The position numbers and the translations under genes are program-made. From positions 42,636,908-42,700,907 of the forward strand of contig NC_079516.1 in NCBI RefSeq assembly GCF_000801105.2: a stretch of DNA of 64,000 nt, read 5' to 3'. The notes under the pieces were generated by a model. The model was not told the DNA's origin. It saw only the letters and a list, made by a program, of their open reading frames with translations, and did not search any database. Within the stretch, counting starts at the first letter, position 1, and every line of letters begins with the position of its first letter. This document shows positions 41,726 to 55,085 of the stretch, in pieces. The stretch comes from Raphanus sativus (lineage: Eukaryota; Streptophyta; Magnoliopsida; Brassicales; Brassicaceae).

Positions 41726-43434
41726 CTTCCTCCTTCTCGCGTCAACCTAAACCCTAGATTTCACATAAAATATTTTTGAGTCAACATAGTACATATATAC
41801 ACCATAGAGATCATCTATTGCCCAAATCATCCATTGATCAACTTAAAACCTAGAGAAAACAAGCACGAATTTTCTAAGCACAAATTTATTGAAATCACCT
41901 AGGTTTTCTTTGCGTGGGTAGTGTTGAATCTGAGTTTGGTAGATATTGAGCATACAAATTCGATGATGGGTTAATTTGAAAGACTGTTCTATTGATCAAT
42001 TAGGTGGCGAATTACAAGAAAGTAATTAAGGTTTCCGGCAAGAACAAAGTTTAAATTATAAACCCTAGTTCTAGCCGTCTTCAGTTTACCTATTGAGAAT
42101 GATATTTGCTTGAAGGGTGTAATTCCTCTCTAAGAAATGAAGGCGATCTTAGAGAGAAGAAAGAGACGAAAGCACTGTCTCACGATTATCTTCTTATCCT
42201 TCTTCGCTTTAACAAGACCAACTTCAAAATGACAAGGGTCACGAAACGTCTCTTAAGAATCTCATTAACGGACCTATCCTGATCACGTTTCTCTTTTGTT
42301 ATTTATGGTGATTTAATTATTGTTGGGCTTTTACAAAACCACATCAAGGTATTGTCCGATGAGTATGTTATTGTCCATTTTGGGTTTGAAGGCAAAACTT
42401 GAATGAATTTGGTTTTAGACTTTTTTTTTCAAAAGATTTCGTATTAATTATAGTTGCATATTTCTTTATTTGTCTAAATTTTCAATGTGGATTTTGTTTA
42501 CATTCACAACAAATTTCTTCTTAAACTAAATACCACATAAATCTTTGGTTTCCAATCTCCAGCAAAACTTGGCACATATCTTATACCACCGTAATCACCA
42601 ACGAGATTCTTCGTTTAACTCTTATTACACCATTAAAATTTATTCACCTAACCCTTACAGCACCATTAGAAAAATCTACCTAATCTTTGTATCGTCGTTA
42701 AGGAGATATTTTCGATACAAGTCTCCGGCACCACTTAATCGCGAAGTCACTCTGAAGATTCTCCTCTCGTAACCGAAGCTTCAAAGATCTTTGACTGTCC
42801 TCTGTTACATACCCTCCCGTCCTATATCAAATAAAGCACTACTTTGAACTTTAAATATATTTTGGTCTTTTTACCAATTTTTGTCAATGAAAATAAAATA
42901 TCAACCAAATCTTTTGTAAAAATTTATATATATGGAGGAGACATCAAAATATCATCTTTATATTAAATTATGTACTTTGGGATAAAACACTTTAGTTTAT
43001 TTTTTATTTCAATCTAAGCATAATATATTTTAAGATATACATAATATTCCTAAAATATATTTATATCTAAAACAACAACCAATCTAAATACAAATAAGAA
43101 ATTAATCAAAAATTTAATGTATTTAAAAGAAAAATATTATACTTGGATTTAAAGAAATAGATAGAATTTAATATATCTAAATGATAACTAAATCAACTGT
43201 AAATTCAAAAAAATCTACTAGATTTAAAAATATATGTCTAACTAAATTAATATAATATTATTGAAATAAATTATGCATAAAATTATAAATTAATAAAATT
43301 AAAAATAAATAGAAATCAATTATTATAATATATTTAATTTATAAATATTTATATTCGAACACGGAAAAATCTCTTAGCATTTAATGAAATAACGACAAAA
43401 AGGTATAGAAACTGAAATGAATTTTATTTTTATA
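41726..43434. other. Intergenic between F-box gene and Raf-like kinase
   Basis: AT-rich, no gene supported. A stretch from 42815 (cctcccgtcctatatcaaat) resembles a Stowaway left end, but its right end is not found. 43000-43350 is very AT-rich. Confidence 0.4.
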
Positions 43435-44345
43435 AAGAGGAGCGAGCGAAGACTGACACGACTCGTCTCTCATCGTCGTTCCTCGTGTTGGGTCCTCTCT
43501 TCTCTCTCTCTCGCTCTCTCAGGCTTGGAATCGTCCTCTGGTAATTACCTTTCAGATGTTATCTCTCTTACCATCTCTGCTTTCGATATTATCATTTAAG
43601 TTTTGCTTCTTTGCTTTCTCCGTACCTACTTGTAATCATCATCTTTGAATAGTCAAGCATTTATGAGATTTTGACCCAGAAAAATAATTCATCAAAAATC
43701 TAGTTTCTCTAATTTATTTTGCGTTTCCATGGTCGATTGTTGTTTGTTTCATCTGAATCAAAAGTGGTTTTTAACGATCTGACTTGTGTTTCTACTCTTT
43801 GCTTCAAGTTCTTGATGTTGAAGACCTTGTAGTCATCATGAGAGAGCTTGAGTCTTGAAAGTAAAAATCTTGTACTTTTGTTTGGACAAATGTAGAAAAG
43901 AATATCTTTTTAGGGTAATATCCTCATATATAAACCATAAACAGAAATTGCCTAGGACTTTTTGACATAAGTGATTCTGTCTAATAATGGTTTGTAATGA
44001 TCTGGTAAACAGTGCTTTGTAATGATCTGATGACTTGTGTTTCTACTCTCTGCTACAAAGCTTCAAGTTCTTGAGAAAGTGAGACTAGTCATAAGAAAGC
44101 TTGAGAATTCAAAGTAATCTTTTTGTTTGGACAAATGTAGAAAAGAATGTCTTTTAGGGTAATATCCTCACATAACCATAAATAGAACTTGAGATATGTC
44201 TGAAAATCAATCTAATAAATCAGACATCTTCTAGCCTTTTTTTTTTATGTCTAATAAAGTTTTGTGATGCTTTCTCGTTGTTACAGAATATAAAAGATTC
44301 TTTGATCAGTGGCTACAAATTTGTTGAATAATTGGGGGGAAAAAA
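43435..44345 (+). promoter_or_regulatory. 5' UTR with 746-bp leader intron of the Raf-like kinase
   Basis: A pyrimidine-rich leader exon (ctcttctctctctctcgctc near 43500) ends at a GT donor (cctctg/gtaatt, 43541); an acceptor ttacag ends at 44286. The leader intron is typical of constitutively expressed plant genes. It contains a tandem duplication (43765-44200). Confidence 0.6.
43765..44200 (+). repeat. Tandem duplication inside the leader intron
   Basis: About 43770-43945 and 44015-44190 are copies: gacttgtgtttctactctt/c, gcttcaagttcttga, tttgtttggacaaatgtaga, agggtaatatcctca. Period is about 250 bp with moderate divergence. Confidence 0.85.
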
Positions 44346-46790
44346 ATGATCGATGCACCAAAGTTCATGGGAGGAAACAACAACAACAACCACAACAATA
44401 ACAATTACTATGAAGACTACCATAAACTTGAAGGTTCCAACATGTCAATCGATAGCTTACAGACAACTGTTGTTGGTGTTTCTGTAGCAACCTCGATGGA
44501 TAACAGCAGTGTTGGGTCCAACGATTCTAAAACGCACATTTTAGGCCACCCTGGTCTAAAACCAGTGCGCCAGCATTACACCGGTTCTACCGAGAACAGT
44601 GTTTACCGTCCAGGGAACCACCACGAGCTCAACGATGACGCTCTACAGCAAGCTCTGATGGACAGTAGACATCCTGTTGAAGGGCTGGCGGATTTCGAAG
44701 AGTGGACAATTGATCTAAGGAAGCTTCACATGGGCCCTGCTTTTGCACAAGGAGCCTTTGGTAAGCTGTACAGAGGAACGTACAATGGTGATGACGTGGC
44801 CATTAAGATACTCGAGAGGCCTGAGAATGATCCGGAGAAGGCGCAGCTGATGGGGCAACAGTTTCAGCAGGAAGTGATGATGCTTGCTACGCTGAAGCAC
44901 GCCAACATCGTCAGGTTTATCGGTGCCTGTCGTAGATCAATGGTCTGGTGCATTGTTACAGAGTATGCAAAGGGAGGCTCCTTAAGACAGTTTTTGACTA
45001 AGAGACAGAACCGAGCAGTGCCTTTGAAGCTGGCGGTTAAGCAGGCGTTGGATGTGGCAACCGGAATGGCATATGTGCATGGACTTGGGTATATTCACAG
45101 AGATTTGAAATCAGATAATCTTCTAATCTCTGCGGATAGATCCATCAAAATTGCAGATTTTGGTGTTGCTAGGATCGAGGTCAAAACAGAAGGAATGACT
45201 CCTGAGACAGGAACTTACCGTTGGATGGCCCCGTAAGTCTTATACATTTCTCTCTCTCTCTATGCATTCTCCTTTGGCTATGAGTGATTTTCACAACATG
45301 TATGCATTTGAAGCATGTGAAGGAAAGCTAGTTTTCTAGTTGTTAAGCATGCATTTCCTTGAAGTCACCACTAATGTTATCGAAGCGGCTAATGAGACTA
45401 TTAGTTTTATGCAAAACAAATCAGAAATTCTCTAAAAAGTATCATAGGACCATAAAGAAGATTCTGACCTCTTTTTATAAGAAGAAAGGCATTGATTGTG
45501 GAGAAGACTTTTGTTTCCCGATTTAGGTTCTACCCACTTATTATTATTTTATTTCATTTTGATTTGTACAATGTGTAATCCACTAGCTTCACAGCAGTGG
45601 TGATAGTCAACCTTGCTATGGTGATTCAGGGTTATGAATCTTATTTGATATATCCCCTAAGTAGAATCTTGAGCCAAGTTGAGAGAAGCATAATGAAATA
45701 TGATATGGCATAAACTTTTGCGTTTTATTTTCCTTTTGTTTTCACCAAATGCTCTTAAGCCCCCACAATTTTTTTTTTTAGTATTTTACTGGTCCACCCT
45801 CTGGCTACTCAGTAACACTAAAGACTCTTAGCATCAGCTTGTAACTAGAGGCAAAGGACATACATTGATGAAATATCCTGGTATATGTGCCATTAGAAAG
45901 TTGGCAGTATTTCAACTTCTTAATATTTATTACTCAGTGCTAGTTTAAATTTGATTTCCAAGTTTTCGTGGTAATTTAGCATATCCTGGCCTTCAATCTG
46001 TATCTCCACAACCGTGTCTATCTTGCTTTGGTATCTAAGTTTTGTTAAAAGTAGTCCTCCTTTATGCTTTCTGAACCGTTTTGTGGATCATCTGGGTATA
46101 TATCATTTTGCATCATTTGACATGTAGGTAAAACTATAATGGGAAGTGAATACTACTTGGTGTAGTTAAGTCAACCAGAAAGATTCTATATTCCAAGGAT
46201 ATGCTATTACATTATTGTTTTTGTCAAACCCTTATTAGAGTCAACCTCTGAGAATATAACCCAATTGTCTTCCAGCTTTACTTGGAATATATATTAACTC
46301 AATGCTTTTAACTGTCTACTGCACTAGTTGTTTTGGTTATGGGTGGCATATACTGAAGGATATAAAATGGTTTAACAAATATTTCATAAAAATCTTTCAA
46401 TTAATTCTGAAATGCTTATAGTACAAGTGAATCTTGTGATGGTATTTTTGCAGGGAGATGATCCAGCACAGGCCTTACACGCAGAAGGTTGATGTGTACA
46501 GCTTTGGGATCGTGCTATGGGAGTTATTGACGGGCATGGTACCCTTTCAGAACATGACTGCTGTACAAGCAGCGTTTGCGGTTGTGAACAGAGGAGTGAG
46601 ACCATCGATCCCAGACGATTGCCTTCCTGTGCTGAGAAACATCTTGACTCGTTGTTGGGACGCTGACCCTGAAGTGCGCCCTCCGTTCACTGAGATTGTG
46701 ATGATGCTCGAGCGAGCCGAGGCAGAGGTAATGAACAATGTTCGTAAAGCCAGGTTCAGGTGCTGCGCTCAACCCATGACCATTGATTGA
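44346..46790 (+). CDS. Raf-like (HT1/STY-type) protein kinase, At2g24360 type
   Basis: Two coding exons 44346-45232 and 46454-46790; 407 residues. The N-terminal ~120 residues hold an Asn/His run (11-20) and conserved patches ([31 protein letters not shown]). The kinase domain spans about 127-390: loop [10 protein letters not shown] has Ala in place of the first glycine of GxGxxG, then VAIK Lys154, [10 protein letters not shown] at 251-260, DFG 271-273, GTYRWMAPE across the intron, and [16 protein letters not shown]. It ends [14 protein letters not shown], with a Cys pair that could be lipidated (inference). These cytosolic Ser/Thr/Tyr-like kinases act in stress or stomatal signalling in relatives; the role here is not established. 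A 1221-bp intron splits the activation segment. Confidence 0.95.
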
Positions 46791-47730
46791 GTGAGAGAGA
46801 CAAGACAGAAACATAGGAAGAACATTTGAAAAAGGAGATAAATATTAATGTATATGTATGTTTTATGTATTTAACTATTTATCTTACTTTGTGTATCCTC
46901 ACCTGAGTGAGTGTGTGTAAAGGGAGCCTCTTCCAGTTATTGACCCCAGTAGTATTCTATTTTATCAAAATGGAGATATATTATATATTTGATGATGATA
47001 ATCTTATTTTATTGATTTTGATTTTTTTTTAAACTAAAAATTCAAGAATGTCATAATCTAATAGTTTGTGTTGATTATATATTCAAATCTTATGATATAT
47101 GTAAGATGATTATGATTATTGATATGACTTTGAGATTTTACTTTGTTTCATTATACAAGATTTTAAGCAAAAGCTTGTCCTCGTTTGTAGTTGATTTCTA
47201 TGTTTAGTGTTTTGGTAATGATGTTAAAATATTTGTAGAAAATTAACATAACTATTATTATTATTTTTTAGTTTAAAAAACACAATATAACTTAACAAAT
47301 ATTTTGTTTCTTTTTTAAAAAATATTTTGTTTCTTTTTTAAAAGATACTGAATATGAAATAATAAAATCTTATTGGTTGGTGAATCTAAGTAGATTGAAC
47401 CCAAGAAAAAATTTGTACATTCCCATTTGGGTGAGAAACTCTGTCTTAAAATCAATACATTACAGCTTCTTCTCCCCCACAAGATTGGATCAAAAATTCT
47501 CCACCATCACCTTCCATTCTTTTTCTCTCCTCTCGCCTAAACATAAACCCACCAAAAACAAAAACAAAAACTTCAACTCTTTTTCTTTTCTTAGATCAAA
47601 ATAGAGAGAGAGGGAGAGATTTTGGGGGTTTAGAAAGTTTTTGTTCTTTTCCTTTTTTTTTTTGTTTTCTTTTGCATATTTACTATTTGATTATGGGTAA
47701 TGTGACGTTTTGACCCCAAAAGAAAAAAAT
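46791..47730. other. Intergenic, kinase 3' flank and hydrolase leader
   Basis: Direct repeat tttcttttttaaaa at about 47307-47341. The leader before 47731 is T/C-rich. An upstream in-frame ATG at 47710 exists. Confidence 0.45.
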
Positions 47731-48944
47731 ATGGGTAATGTTACGTCAAACGTGGCGGCGAAGTTCGCTTTCTTCCCACCAACACCGGCTACGTACGGTG
47801 TAAGTAAAGACGAGGAGACCGGAAAGCTCATGTTCACCGGAGTCACCCCAGAAAAAAGCATGGAGGTTCACCAAGTTACCACCAAATCCGGCAACAAAGT
47901 CGTCGCTACGTTTTGGAAACACCCATTTGCAAGATTTACTCTTCTTTATTCCCATGGCAATGCTGCTGATCTCGGCCAAATGGTCGACCTCTTCATCGAG
48001 CTCCGATCTCATCTCCGTGTCAACATTATGAGGTTTATATTTACAAAAACAATCCTAAGACATTTTTTTATCATTTTTGTTGATGAACGAACCCCCCTGG
48101 CTAACCTTTTAATATGTAAATGAATCAGCTATGACTATTCAGGCTATGGAGCTTCAACAGGCAAGGTAAGAAATATATTTATTTTAAAATATTCGAACAT
48201 TTCGTATTGATTTTAAAAAAAAAAATTAATTTAATGAATTAATAGCCGTCTGAGAGCAACACGTACCATGATATCGAGGCTGTGTACAACTGTTTGAGGA
48301 GCGAGTACGATATTAAGCAAGAGGAGATGATTCTGTATGGTCAGTCCGTTGGAAGCGGGCCAACGTTGTACTTGGCGTCTCGATTGAAGAGACTAAGAGG
48401 GGTTGTTCTTCACAGCGCCATTCTCTCTGGCATTAGAGTCTTGTACCCTGTCAAAATGACATTCTGGTTCGACATATACAAAGTACGCTATCACATGTCT
48501 TTCTTTCCGTTTTTCACTTTTGGTTATGTCTTACAAAACTTTGTAATATTGTAGAACCTTGATAGGATACGTCATGTCACATCCCCTGTTCTTGTCATAC
48601 ATGTAAGGTCACATCAACTTTTTTTCTCACATAGAAGAGAAACTGCGAATGAGACATTATTAACTTGGTTAATGAAACTATAGGGAACAAAAGATGATGT
48701 TGTGAACATGTCACACGGGAAGCGGTTGTGGGAGCTTTCAAAGGACAAGTATGATCCATTGTGGGTAAAAGGAGGAGGGCATTGCAACTTGGAGACATAT
48801 CCTGAGTACATAAAGCACCTTCGCAAGTTCATAAACGCAATGGAGAAACTCGCTCTCAGCAATCCACCAACCAATCAACTAGATGACGAGCCAAGAAATA
48901 ACGAGACTAGGCACAATTGTTGCTTAAGCTTTAAGAAAAAGTAG
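47731..48944 (+). CDS. Alpha/beta hydrolase, ABHD17-like (At2g24320 type)
   Basis: Five exons: 47731-48032, 48129-48165, 48246-48482, 48555-48602, 48684-48944; 294 residues. The start is set at 47731 because it gives MGNVTS, an N-myristoylation-like end typical of the family; a Met seven codons upstream (47710) is in frame but weaker. Core hydrolase features: [14 protein letters not shown] oxyanion region, SYDYSGYG, nucleophile GQSVGSG with Ser147, acid Asp212 or Asp213 (GTKDD), and His241 (GGGHCN). The C-terminus [10 protein letters not shown] has a Cys pair suited to palmitoylation. Animal ABHD17 enzymes are depalmitoylases; Arabidopsis WAV2 is a relative. The plant substrate is unknown. 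Likely membrane-attached and cytosolic-facing. Confidence 0.93.
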
Positions 48945-49625
48945 AGCTGGAACTGAAGATAGCGGCAACAAAGATTCAGAAGACACATTTATGATCATTC
49001 TCAAATGTGATCATTTCGGTTTCAACGAGTGTAGTTACAAAGGAGACAAAGGCGAAACCAGTTTTCACCTTTGTAGGTGTTAGCCTCTGTAAACAAAGAA
49101 TTTAATGTAGGAAACGATTTGGGAAAATCATTACTTGTTGATGAAGCAACCAAATCAAAGATCTGAAATGACTGTTTTTTGTTTTTTGTTTTTCTGTTAT
49201 GTAGTTGAAATTATAAATTCCAAAAAATAAGCCTACTTAATATTAGCTTAAATATGTTAGAAGTTCATGTCATAATGTTGTTTCAACATTTGGGTACAAA
49301 GTTCTTATCAACAACTTCTTTGTGGTTGTAATAACAACTTCATGTTGTAGTCGTCTGAGCTGGCCCTCGTATAGTTTTCTTCAAATCTCATCGACGAAAA
49401 TACTTGCGATGTTATGTTGTTGGAATTGTCGAGGAATAAAGAATAAGTTCCGGCATAAGAGAGTATATATCCACTTTTGACTTCCGATGCAAACAGCAGT
49501 TAGAGCCTACTACTCTGCCTATGCCGAAGAACAGAGCAACGCCACTCTGTTTCTTCAGGGGACAAACGACAGACATTGACACTGACACGGATGCCGACCA
49601 TGGGCGAATCTAGAGTATATTTTCA
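48945..49625. other. Intergenic with a possible LINE-endonuclease scrap
   Basis: At 49404-49470 a frame reads LCCWNCRGIKNKFRHKRV, like the first strand of a LINE endonuclease; nothing else of an element follows. Confidence 0.35.
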
Positions 49626-49805
49626 CTGGGTGCTTAAATGGTAAGAAAATAAAAATTGAAGAAACATGCATTGAATCTTAAGCTACTATGGGTGCGTAAC
49701 GAAAATTGGTCATCATAATCCTTATACAAAAATTTAAATATTAAAAAAAAATCACTGGGTGCACATGCCCCCCAAGGCTTACATGCTACATTCACCAATG
49801 ACACC
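49600..49805. mobile_element. Possible small TIR element
   Basis: The left catgggcgaatctaga and right gctacattcaccaatg are imperfect inverted repeats; the interior has two near-copies of cactgggtgc(a/t). Superfamily unknown. Confidence 0.3.
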
Positions 49806-50905
49806 GACAAATGCAATGTAGCCCTCCCGTCTAAATAGGCATTGCCTTTTTTAGAAATGTTAGAAGAAAAATACATTCTGCATGTGTTAAATTCAAATTA
49901 AAAAATTATATATAGAGAATTAGAAAGCAATGCCAATCAAAGATGGTGGCCGGAGATGATCCCGAGTCCCGACGACACATGGGTCACCCTGCCGACAACA
50001 TATCTCACCACTACGATGACCATGATGAAAGATATGATGGATTGTACTAATCAAGACCCACAAACAAAGCAACCTATTCGAAATGATTGTCGGATTTATC
50101 ATTCACTAGTACTGCTAACTCATTTTGAGGTAACTGGATAATTTTCTACCGTAAAAGGGTTCTTGACATGTTAGAAACAGAAATAAATTAAAAGTTTATA
50201 TATCGATCCCCAGTAACTAAGTCTAGTTTAGCTATTTTGAATTAGAATTTATTAATAAATTAAACTCAATAACTATGTTAACTATTTCGCATTGGGTGAA
50301 TTGATTATTACGCAAGTCATTTTTAGTTTCTGACGTACTATCTAAACGTTACACCTAAAAAGTTAATTTATTTAGAGTAAAACTAAAATTTGAAATATCA
50401 ACCTGCTTAAAACGAAGTAAACAAAGAGATGTTGGAGTTCACGTTAAGACGAACTTCAATATGATTGTGTATACATGTAAGTGATACTAAAAAAGAGTTT
50501 AGTTTTTAGATATATTTTTCACAATAATGACATCCATACTGAACGGGAACTCAGTTGAAAACACTGAAGTTTGTTTATAGTTTTGTCACAAACCTAATTC
50601 TTGGGTATAACTCATACACGTTGCAGCATTTTCTTTTCAATCACAACCTTTGGTATGTCCAATATAATATCCTCGAGACTTTTTATGGTAAAGATATGTT
50701 TCTGCAAGTGTGCAAGTTTTTTTTTTTTTTGAAACTAAGTGTGCAAGTTTTCTCAGAAAAAAAAAAGATGTTTCTGCAAGTCTTCGGTACATTATCAAAT
50801 TTACATAATTCACCTTATCAAATTTAAAAATCAGTGAAGAATTACATTTAGTCTTACACGGAAGAAAACGTGAGAACTATATTTTATGTCTTCGACTAAG
50901 AACTC
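49806..50905. other. Gene-poor AT-rich region
   Basis: No gene supported. A 23-bp direct repeat (gtgcaagttttt / gatgtttctgcaagt) lies around 50695-50780. Confidence 0.4.
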
Positions 50906-51146
50906 CTAATAATAAGTGTAATTCTAACATTTTTTTTTCTTATACAAAAAATGTCATTTCAAAATTTTAATGTAAATTATATTTACTTTCAATTGAAAAC
51001 TAATCAAAATTTTTATTGATTTTATAAATAATTTTATTTATCTCAAATACTACTGATCATAGAAATATAATTGATAACAACTTACATATATTTCTGTCAT
51101 TTTTTTAATCTGTTTGAAAAATATCAAAGTGATACTTATTAAAACA
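50906..51146. repeat. Copy 1 of a diverged MITE-like repeat
   Basis: aataagtgtaattctaac, ttttataaataattttattt, ctcaaatactactgatcat and acttacatatatttctgtca match the copy at 51400-51692. Ends (ctcctaat...cagagtga) are degraded. Confidence 0.65.
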
Positions 51147-51399
51147 GAGTGAATATATTTAAATTTAAGTACTTCTATCTCTAGTTTTGTTGTTTAGTAC
51201 ATTAATTATTTGACCAACATTTGTAATTAATAAATAGGTGTAAATTAAAGGCCACCTTTCTCCACTTGAGAGTTTGTGCAAACGCAGAATGTCCCATGTG
51301 CTTAACGCATACTCCCTCACAAAATTAAATAGAGCTTCTTCATTAATATTTTGAGTTCCTCGCAAAATTAAATAGAGCTTCTTAAATCAAAGTAATAAT

Positions 51400-51692
51400 C
51401 TCCTTCCATTTTGTTAAAATATCATTTTATAAAATTTTACAAATAATACTTTCATAATAAGTGTTATTCTATTTTTTTGTTACAAAAAGTGTCACTTTAC
51501 GATTTAAATGCAAACTATATTTTCTTTCAACTAAAAATTAATTGAAAATTGCATTAATTTTATAAATAATTTTATTTATCTCAAATACTATTAGTTAGAG
51601 AGGTTTTATTAATAACAATTTACATATATTTTTGTCACTTTTTTAATATATGTAAAAATGATAAAGTGACACTTATATAAAAACGAAGAGAG
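51400..51692. repeat. Copy 2 of the same MITE-like repeat
   Basis: Left end ctccttccattttgtt and right end aaacgaagagag form imperfect Stowaway-like inverted ends; interior as in copy 1. Confidence 0.65.
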
Positions 51693-53737
51693 TATTAGAA
51701 GAAGAATACATATAACATTTTTACAACCTAGTTTTTTTTAAAACAAAAACAGTGATTTAACTGTAATTATTTTTAATCTGCGATATCAAACCTATAAGGC
51801 TTATGAGTAGTTGAAAGTGAACACGCCAACACAAGACATGCCCATAACATTTATTTTCTGCATTAGGGGGGATGCAAGAATGTCCCTTATATCGTACGTT
51901 GATTATACGTATTTTATTTCTATATATGCAATTCACACATGCGCATACCAAGGCTTACATGAACGTAGGTGACATAGATGTTTGACTTATCTTTAACTTG
52001 GGGTATTATTCAATGAACTTGGTTCAAAGGTGCGAACCAATACATTATAGTGCACAAACTATATAGACATGAGCATGAGTGGAATGCATTGCATGACATG
52101 ATAATATAAATGTACAGATCTGCTAAAAGAGAAGTATCGTAGATGTGAGCAAAATTGTAGACAAGCATTCACACATGAGAGTGAGACCAATGCTATGTTA
52201 ATAGATTATTATTATATATTTTATTTGTATATTATATAAAATGGTTATTTTCTGTGATTTTTTACCTTTTTCGTTTAGTACTAATAAATACATGCACCAA
52301 TATTTAATGTGTTAATGTTAAAACAGTATTATGTTATAAGCCATAGTAAATGAATAAATTAAATTATTTCAAATATCATTGAAAATTATGAAAATTGGCA
52401 TTACAAATGAGTTTAGGAACTAGTAACAAATGCATTTGACATATTATTAGTGTTTAACTATTGTGTAATATTAAACTGCAGGTTTTAGTTTTTCATCACT
52501 TAAAGACAAAACATATTTACTGAATTAAAATCATGTCATACACACAACTATGAGTTATAGTATGTTCAAAAGAATATTAATATACATTACGATTAGCATT
52601 TGTAAAAACAATATCTGCATTATTAATTCAATATATCACAAATTTTGAACAAATAAAACATTGGTATTAACATTTGTAAGAAAATAAACTGAAAAATTAT
52701 ATTTTTTTAATAGATAACAAATTACTTAATGGGAACAAGTTTCTTTTATATAAAAATTCCTTTTTAATGTTAAATATTAGTCGACAAAAATTTAATGTTA
52801 AATAGTTAAAAAAGTAAAAACTACTACTTCAGTGGCATCTAGAGTTCCTAATTTAAACGTTTGCACTGGTGTTTTGAAACTCGATCCTGATTTTTGGTCG
52901 AACCGATAAACTCGATGACATGTATATAATCCGGCTTGGATTTTAGAAAAGAATCATTATATAAAAAGTCGATAAAATCCACAAGAAATCGTTAAAGTCC
53001 GGAATTCAGCAATCAGTTCAACCACTTGTTGAAAAAAATACGTAACTTTTATTTATTTTTCTTAAATTATTTAAGTTACATTATTAGAATTTTTTTTGTA
53101 TTTTAATTAAGAAGTTAGGTTTCTAGTTTTTGAAAAATAAAATATTATATGATCATGTGGATGATCTATTAACAAAACTAGTTGATGTAAATGGGTATTT
53201 GTTTTTTGTTACTTAAATCTATTAAAATTTTATGTTTTACCTTTGGCTTATTTTGGTTTTAAAGTTTAGTTTTTTATTTATATTAGATATTTAAATATTT
53301 AAGTATCTTTAAGTCTTGATATATTATTATTATATCTCATAATTCTTAAATTATTACAAACATTGTTAAATAGTATACACTATTTTTATATTTTTCTATG
53401 TGAAATGAAAAGAAAATTTAAGAAAAATAAAGTGAAGTATTTGTCTAACTGTTTTTTAGTATAAAATATTTTTTATATCTTTCAAGAGCTAATATTTTAC
53501 TATATTACAAAATTAATTAATTTATTAATTTATGGTTCGTCTACAGTCGATCGAGTGACCTGGAAAATAGTCCGGTTCATTGTTCAGATCAGGTTAAAAA
53601 TATTGGTCCGCACGGATAATAGTTTTTACTTTTTATAAATAAATAATTATTTTGTATAAATGCTAGTATATATTTTTAATATTTACATGTATGAAATAAT
53701 TATTTAATATGAAATTTCTAAACATAATAATCTTATA
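51693..53737. other. AT-rich desert
   Basis: Two kilobases without a supportable gene. Two short GC-richer patches, near 52865-53015 and 53535-53625, contain ccggtt/cgatcga motifs and may be ends of one old element, but I could not match them as repeats. Confidence 0.35.
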
Positions 53738-53985
53738 CTCCCTCTGTTTCAAAATAGATGAAGTTTTAGGATTATGCACGATTATTAAGAAACTTGTTTT
53801 TAATCTAAAAAGTATCATTAAAATATAAATTAAAAATTGTTCAACCAATCACAAAATAAATTACATTTTATCATTGGTTACACATTTTTTGATAAAGTTA
53901 AAAAGTACATTGATATACTAAAACATCAACTATTTTGAAACATCAAAAACTCCCTAAAACATCATTTATTTAGAAATGGAGGGAG
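53738..53985. mobile_element. Stowaway MITE
   Basis: CTCCCTCTGTTTCaaaatag and ttagAAATGGAGGGAG are inverted ends, flanked by TA on both sides (53736-53737 and 53986-53987). 248 bp, non-coding. Confidence 0.88.
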
Positions 53986-55085
53986 TAGTTCATATTTAGT
54001 AATTTTGCTTCCTTACTACGTACTGGTGTTTTAGAGACTACTTTCGTTTTACATTCTTAGTAATATTCAGATTTTACAGAAAATAAAATAATAGCAATAA
54101 ATATATCAAATAAACGTAAATTGTTAAGCCGTAAAAAGGAGTGATTAAGATACATGGAGTAAAGATAAACCAAGTCTGCTTCAGAAACATCTTTGGAACA
54201 ATACATAAAAGATTAGCATTGACCCTGAATAAAAATGACATACATATATCAAGAAATAGCTCAAAATTTTGCTTTTCTGCTATATCACTTTGAGTTTTAT
54301 ATGTAGATGTGTGGATCTATTACCGTCTTTGAGAATTTTCTCGGCGATTGGGACTTCCTTGCGAAAAGTCAAATCTTTTTATGTCTGCAACTCCCCTGAT
54401 TAATAACAAGGGAAATTGCATTGCATACATATAACAACACAAAAAAAGGTTTATAACCATAACAATTTCTTGGTTATGATATTACAAATATGTATAAAGA
54501 CAAAAATACCCTTCATTCTACTATTTCATTTTTACTCTCACTTTCATCGTTCATCACTTCATCTTATTCTTCTGAAACTATTTTTTTCCAGAATGATCTT
54601 TATTCTCTTTCTTTTGTCTCATGATCATTTATAAGCTTTATGAAATTATTGGAAAGTGATATTTCGCATGCTGTATAATCATCTGATCCAATAACTATGT
54701 TTGATCACGTTTTTTCATATATTTGTTTGGGTTTACATATTTAATACTTTGATATATGTGGATTAAAAACAGAGGATGCGTAAGAACTAATGGAGAAGAT
54801 AAACAGTAAATGTTGTGTTGTACTATTCCATTTGATAAATATAGAATAGTACAACACAATGTACTATAACATCATCTCCACTCATGTCTCCGAGATCTTC
54901 TACTTCGATTGTAAACTTGCATGCTCTTTGAGCTTTTTAATATAAGTTTGGTGTTACAAAAAAAAAAAAACATCATCTCCACTCCTCCTCCTCCTCTTTT
55001 TCCTCTTCCTCTTACATCATCTCCACTCCTTCTCCTCCCCGTGCACACAACTCTCACATAAGCTTTCCTTCGTGTCATAATACAT
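53986..55085. other. Intergenic with inverted and direct short repeats
   Basis: A perfect 16-bp inverted repeat, ttgtgttgtactattc (54813-54828) with gaatagtacaacacaa (54844-54859). acatcatctccactc occurs three times (about 54869, 54970, 55014). No gene. Confidence 0.6.

Noticed and set aside
43417..43599. A 60-codon gene upstream of the Raf-like kinase
   Set aside because: It overlaps the leader exon and its donor; composition is that of a pyrimidine-rich 5' UTR.
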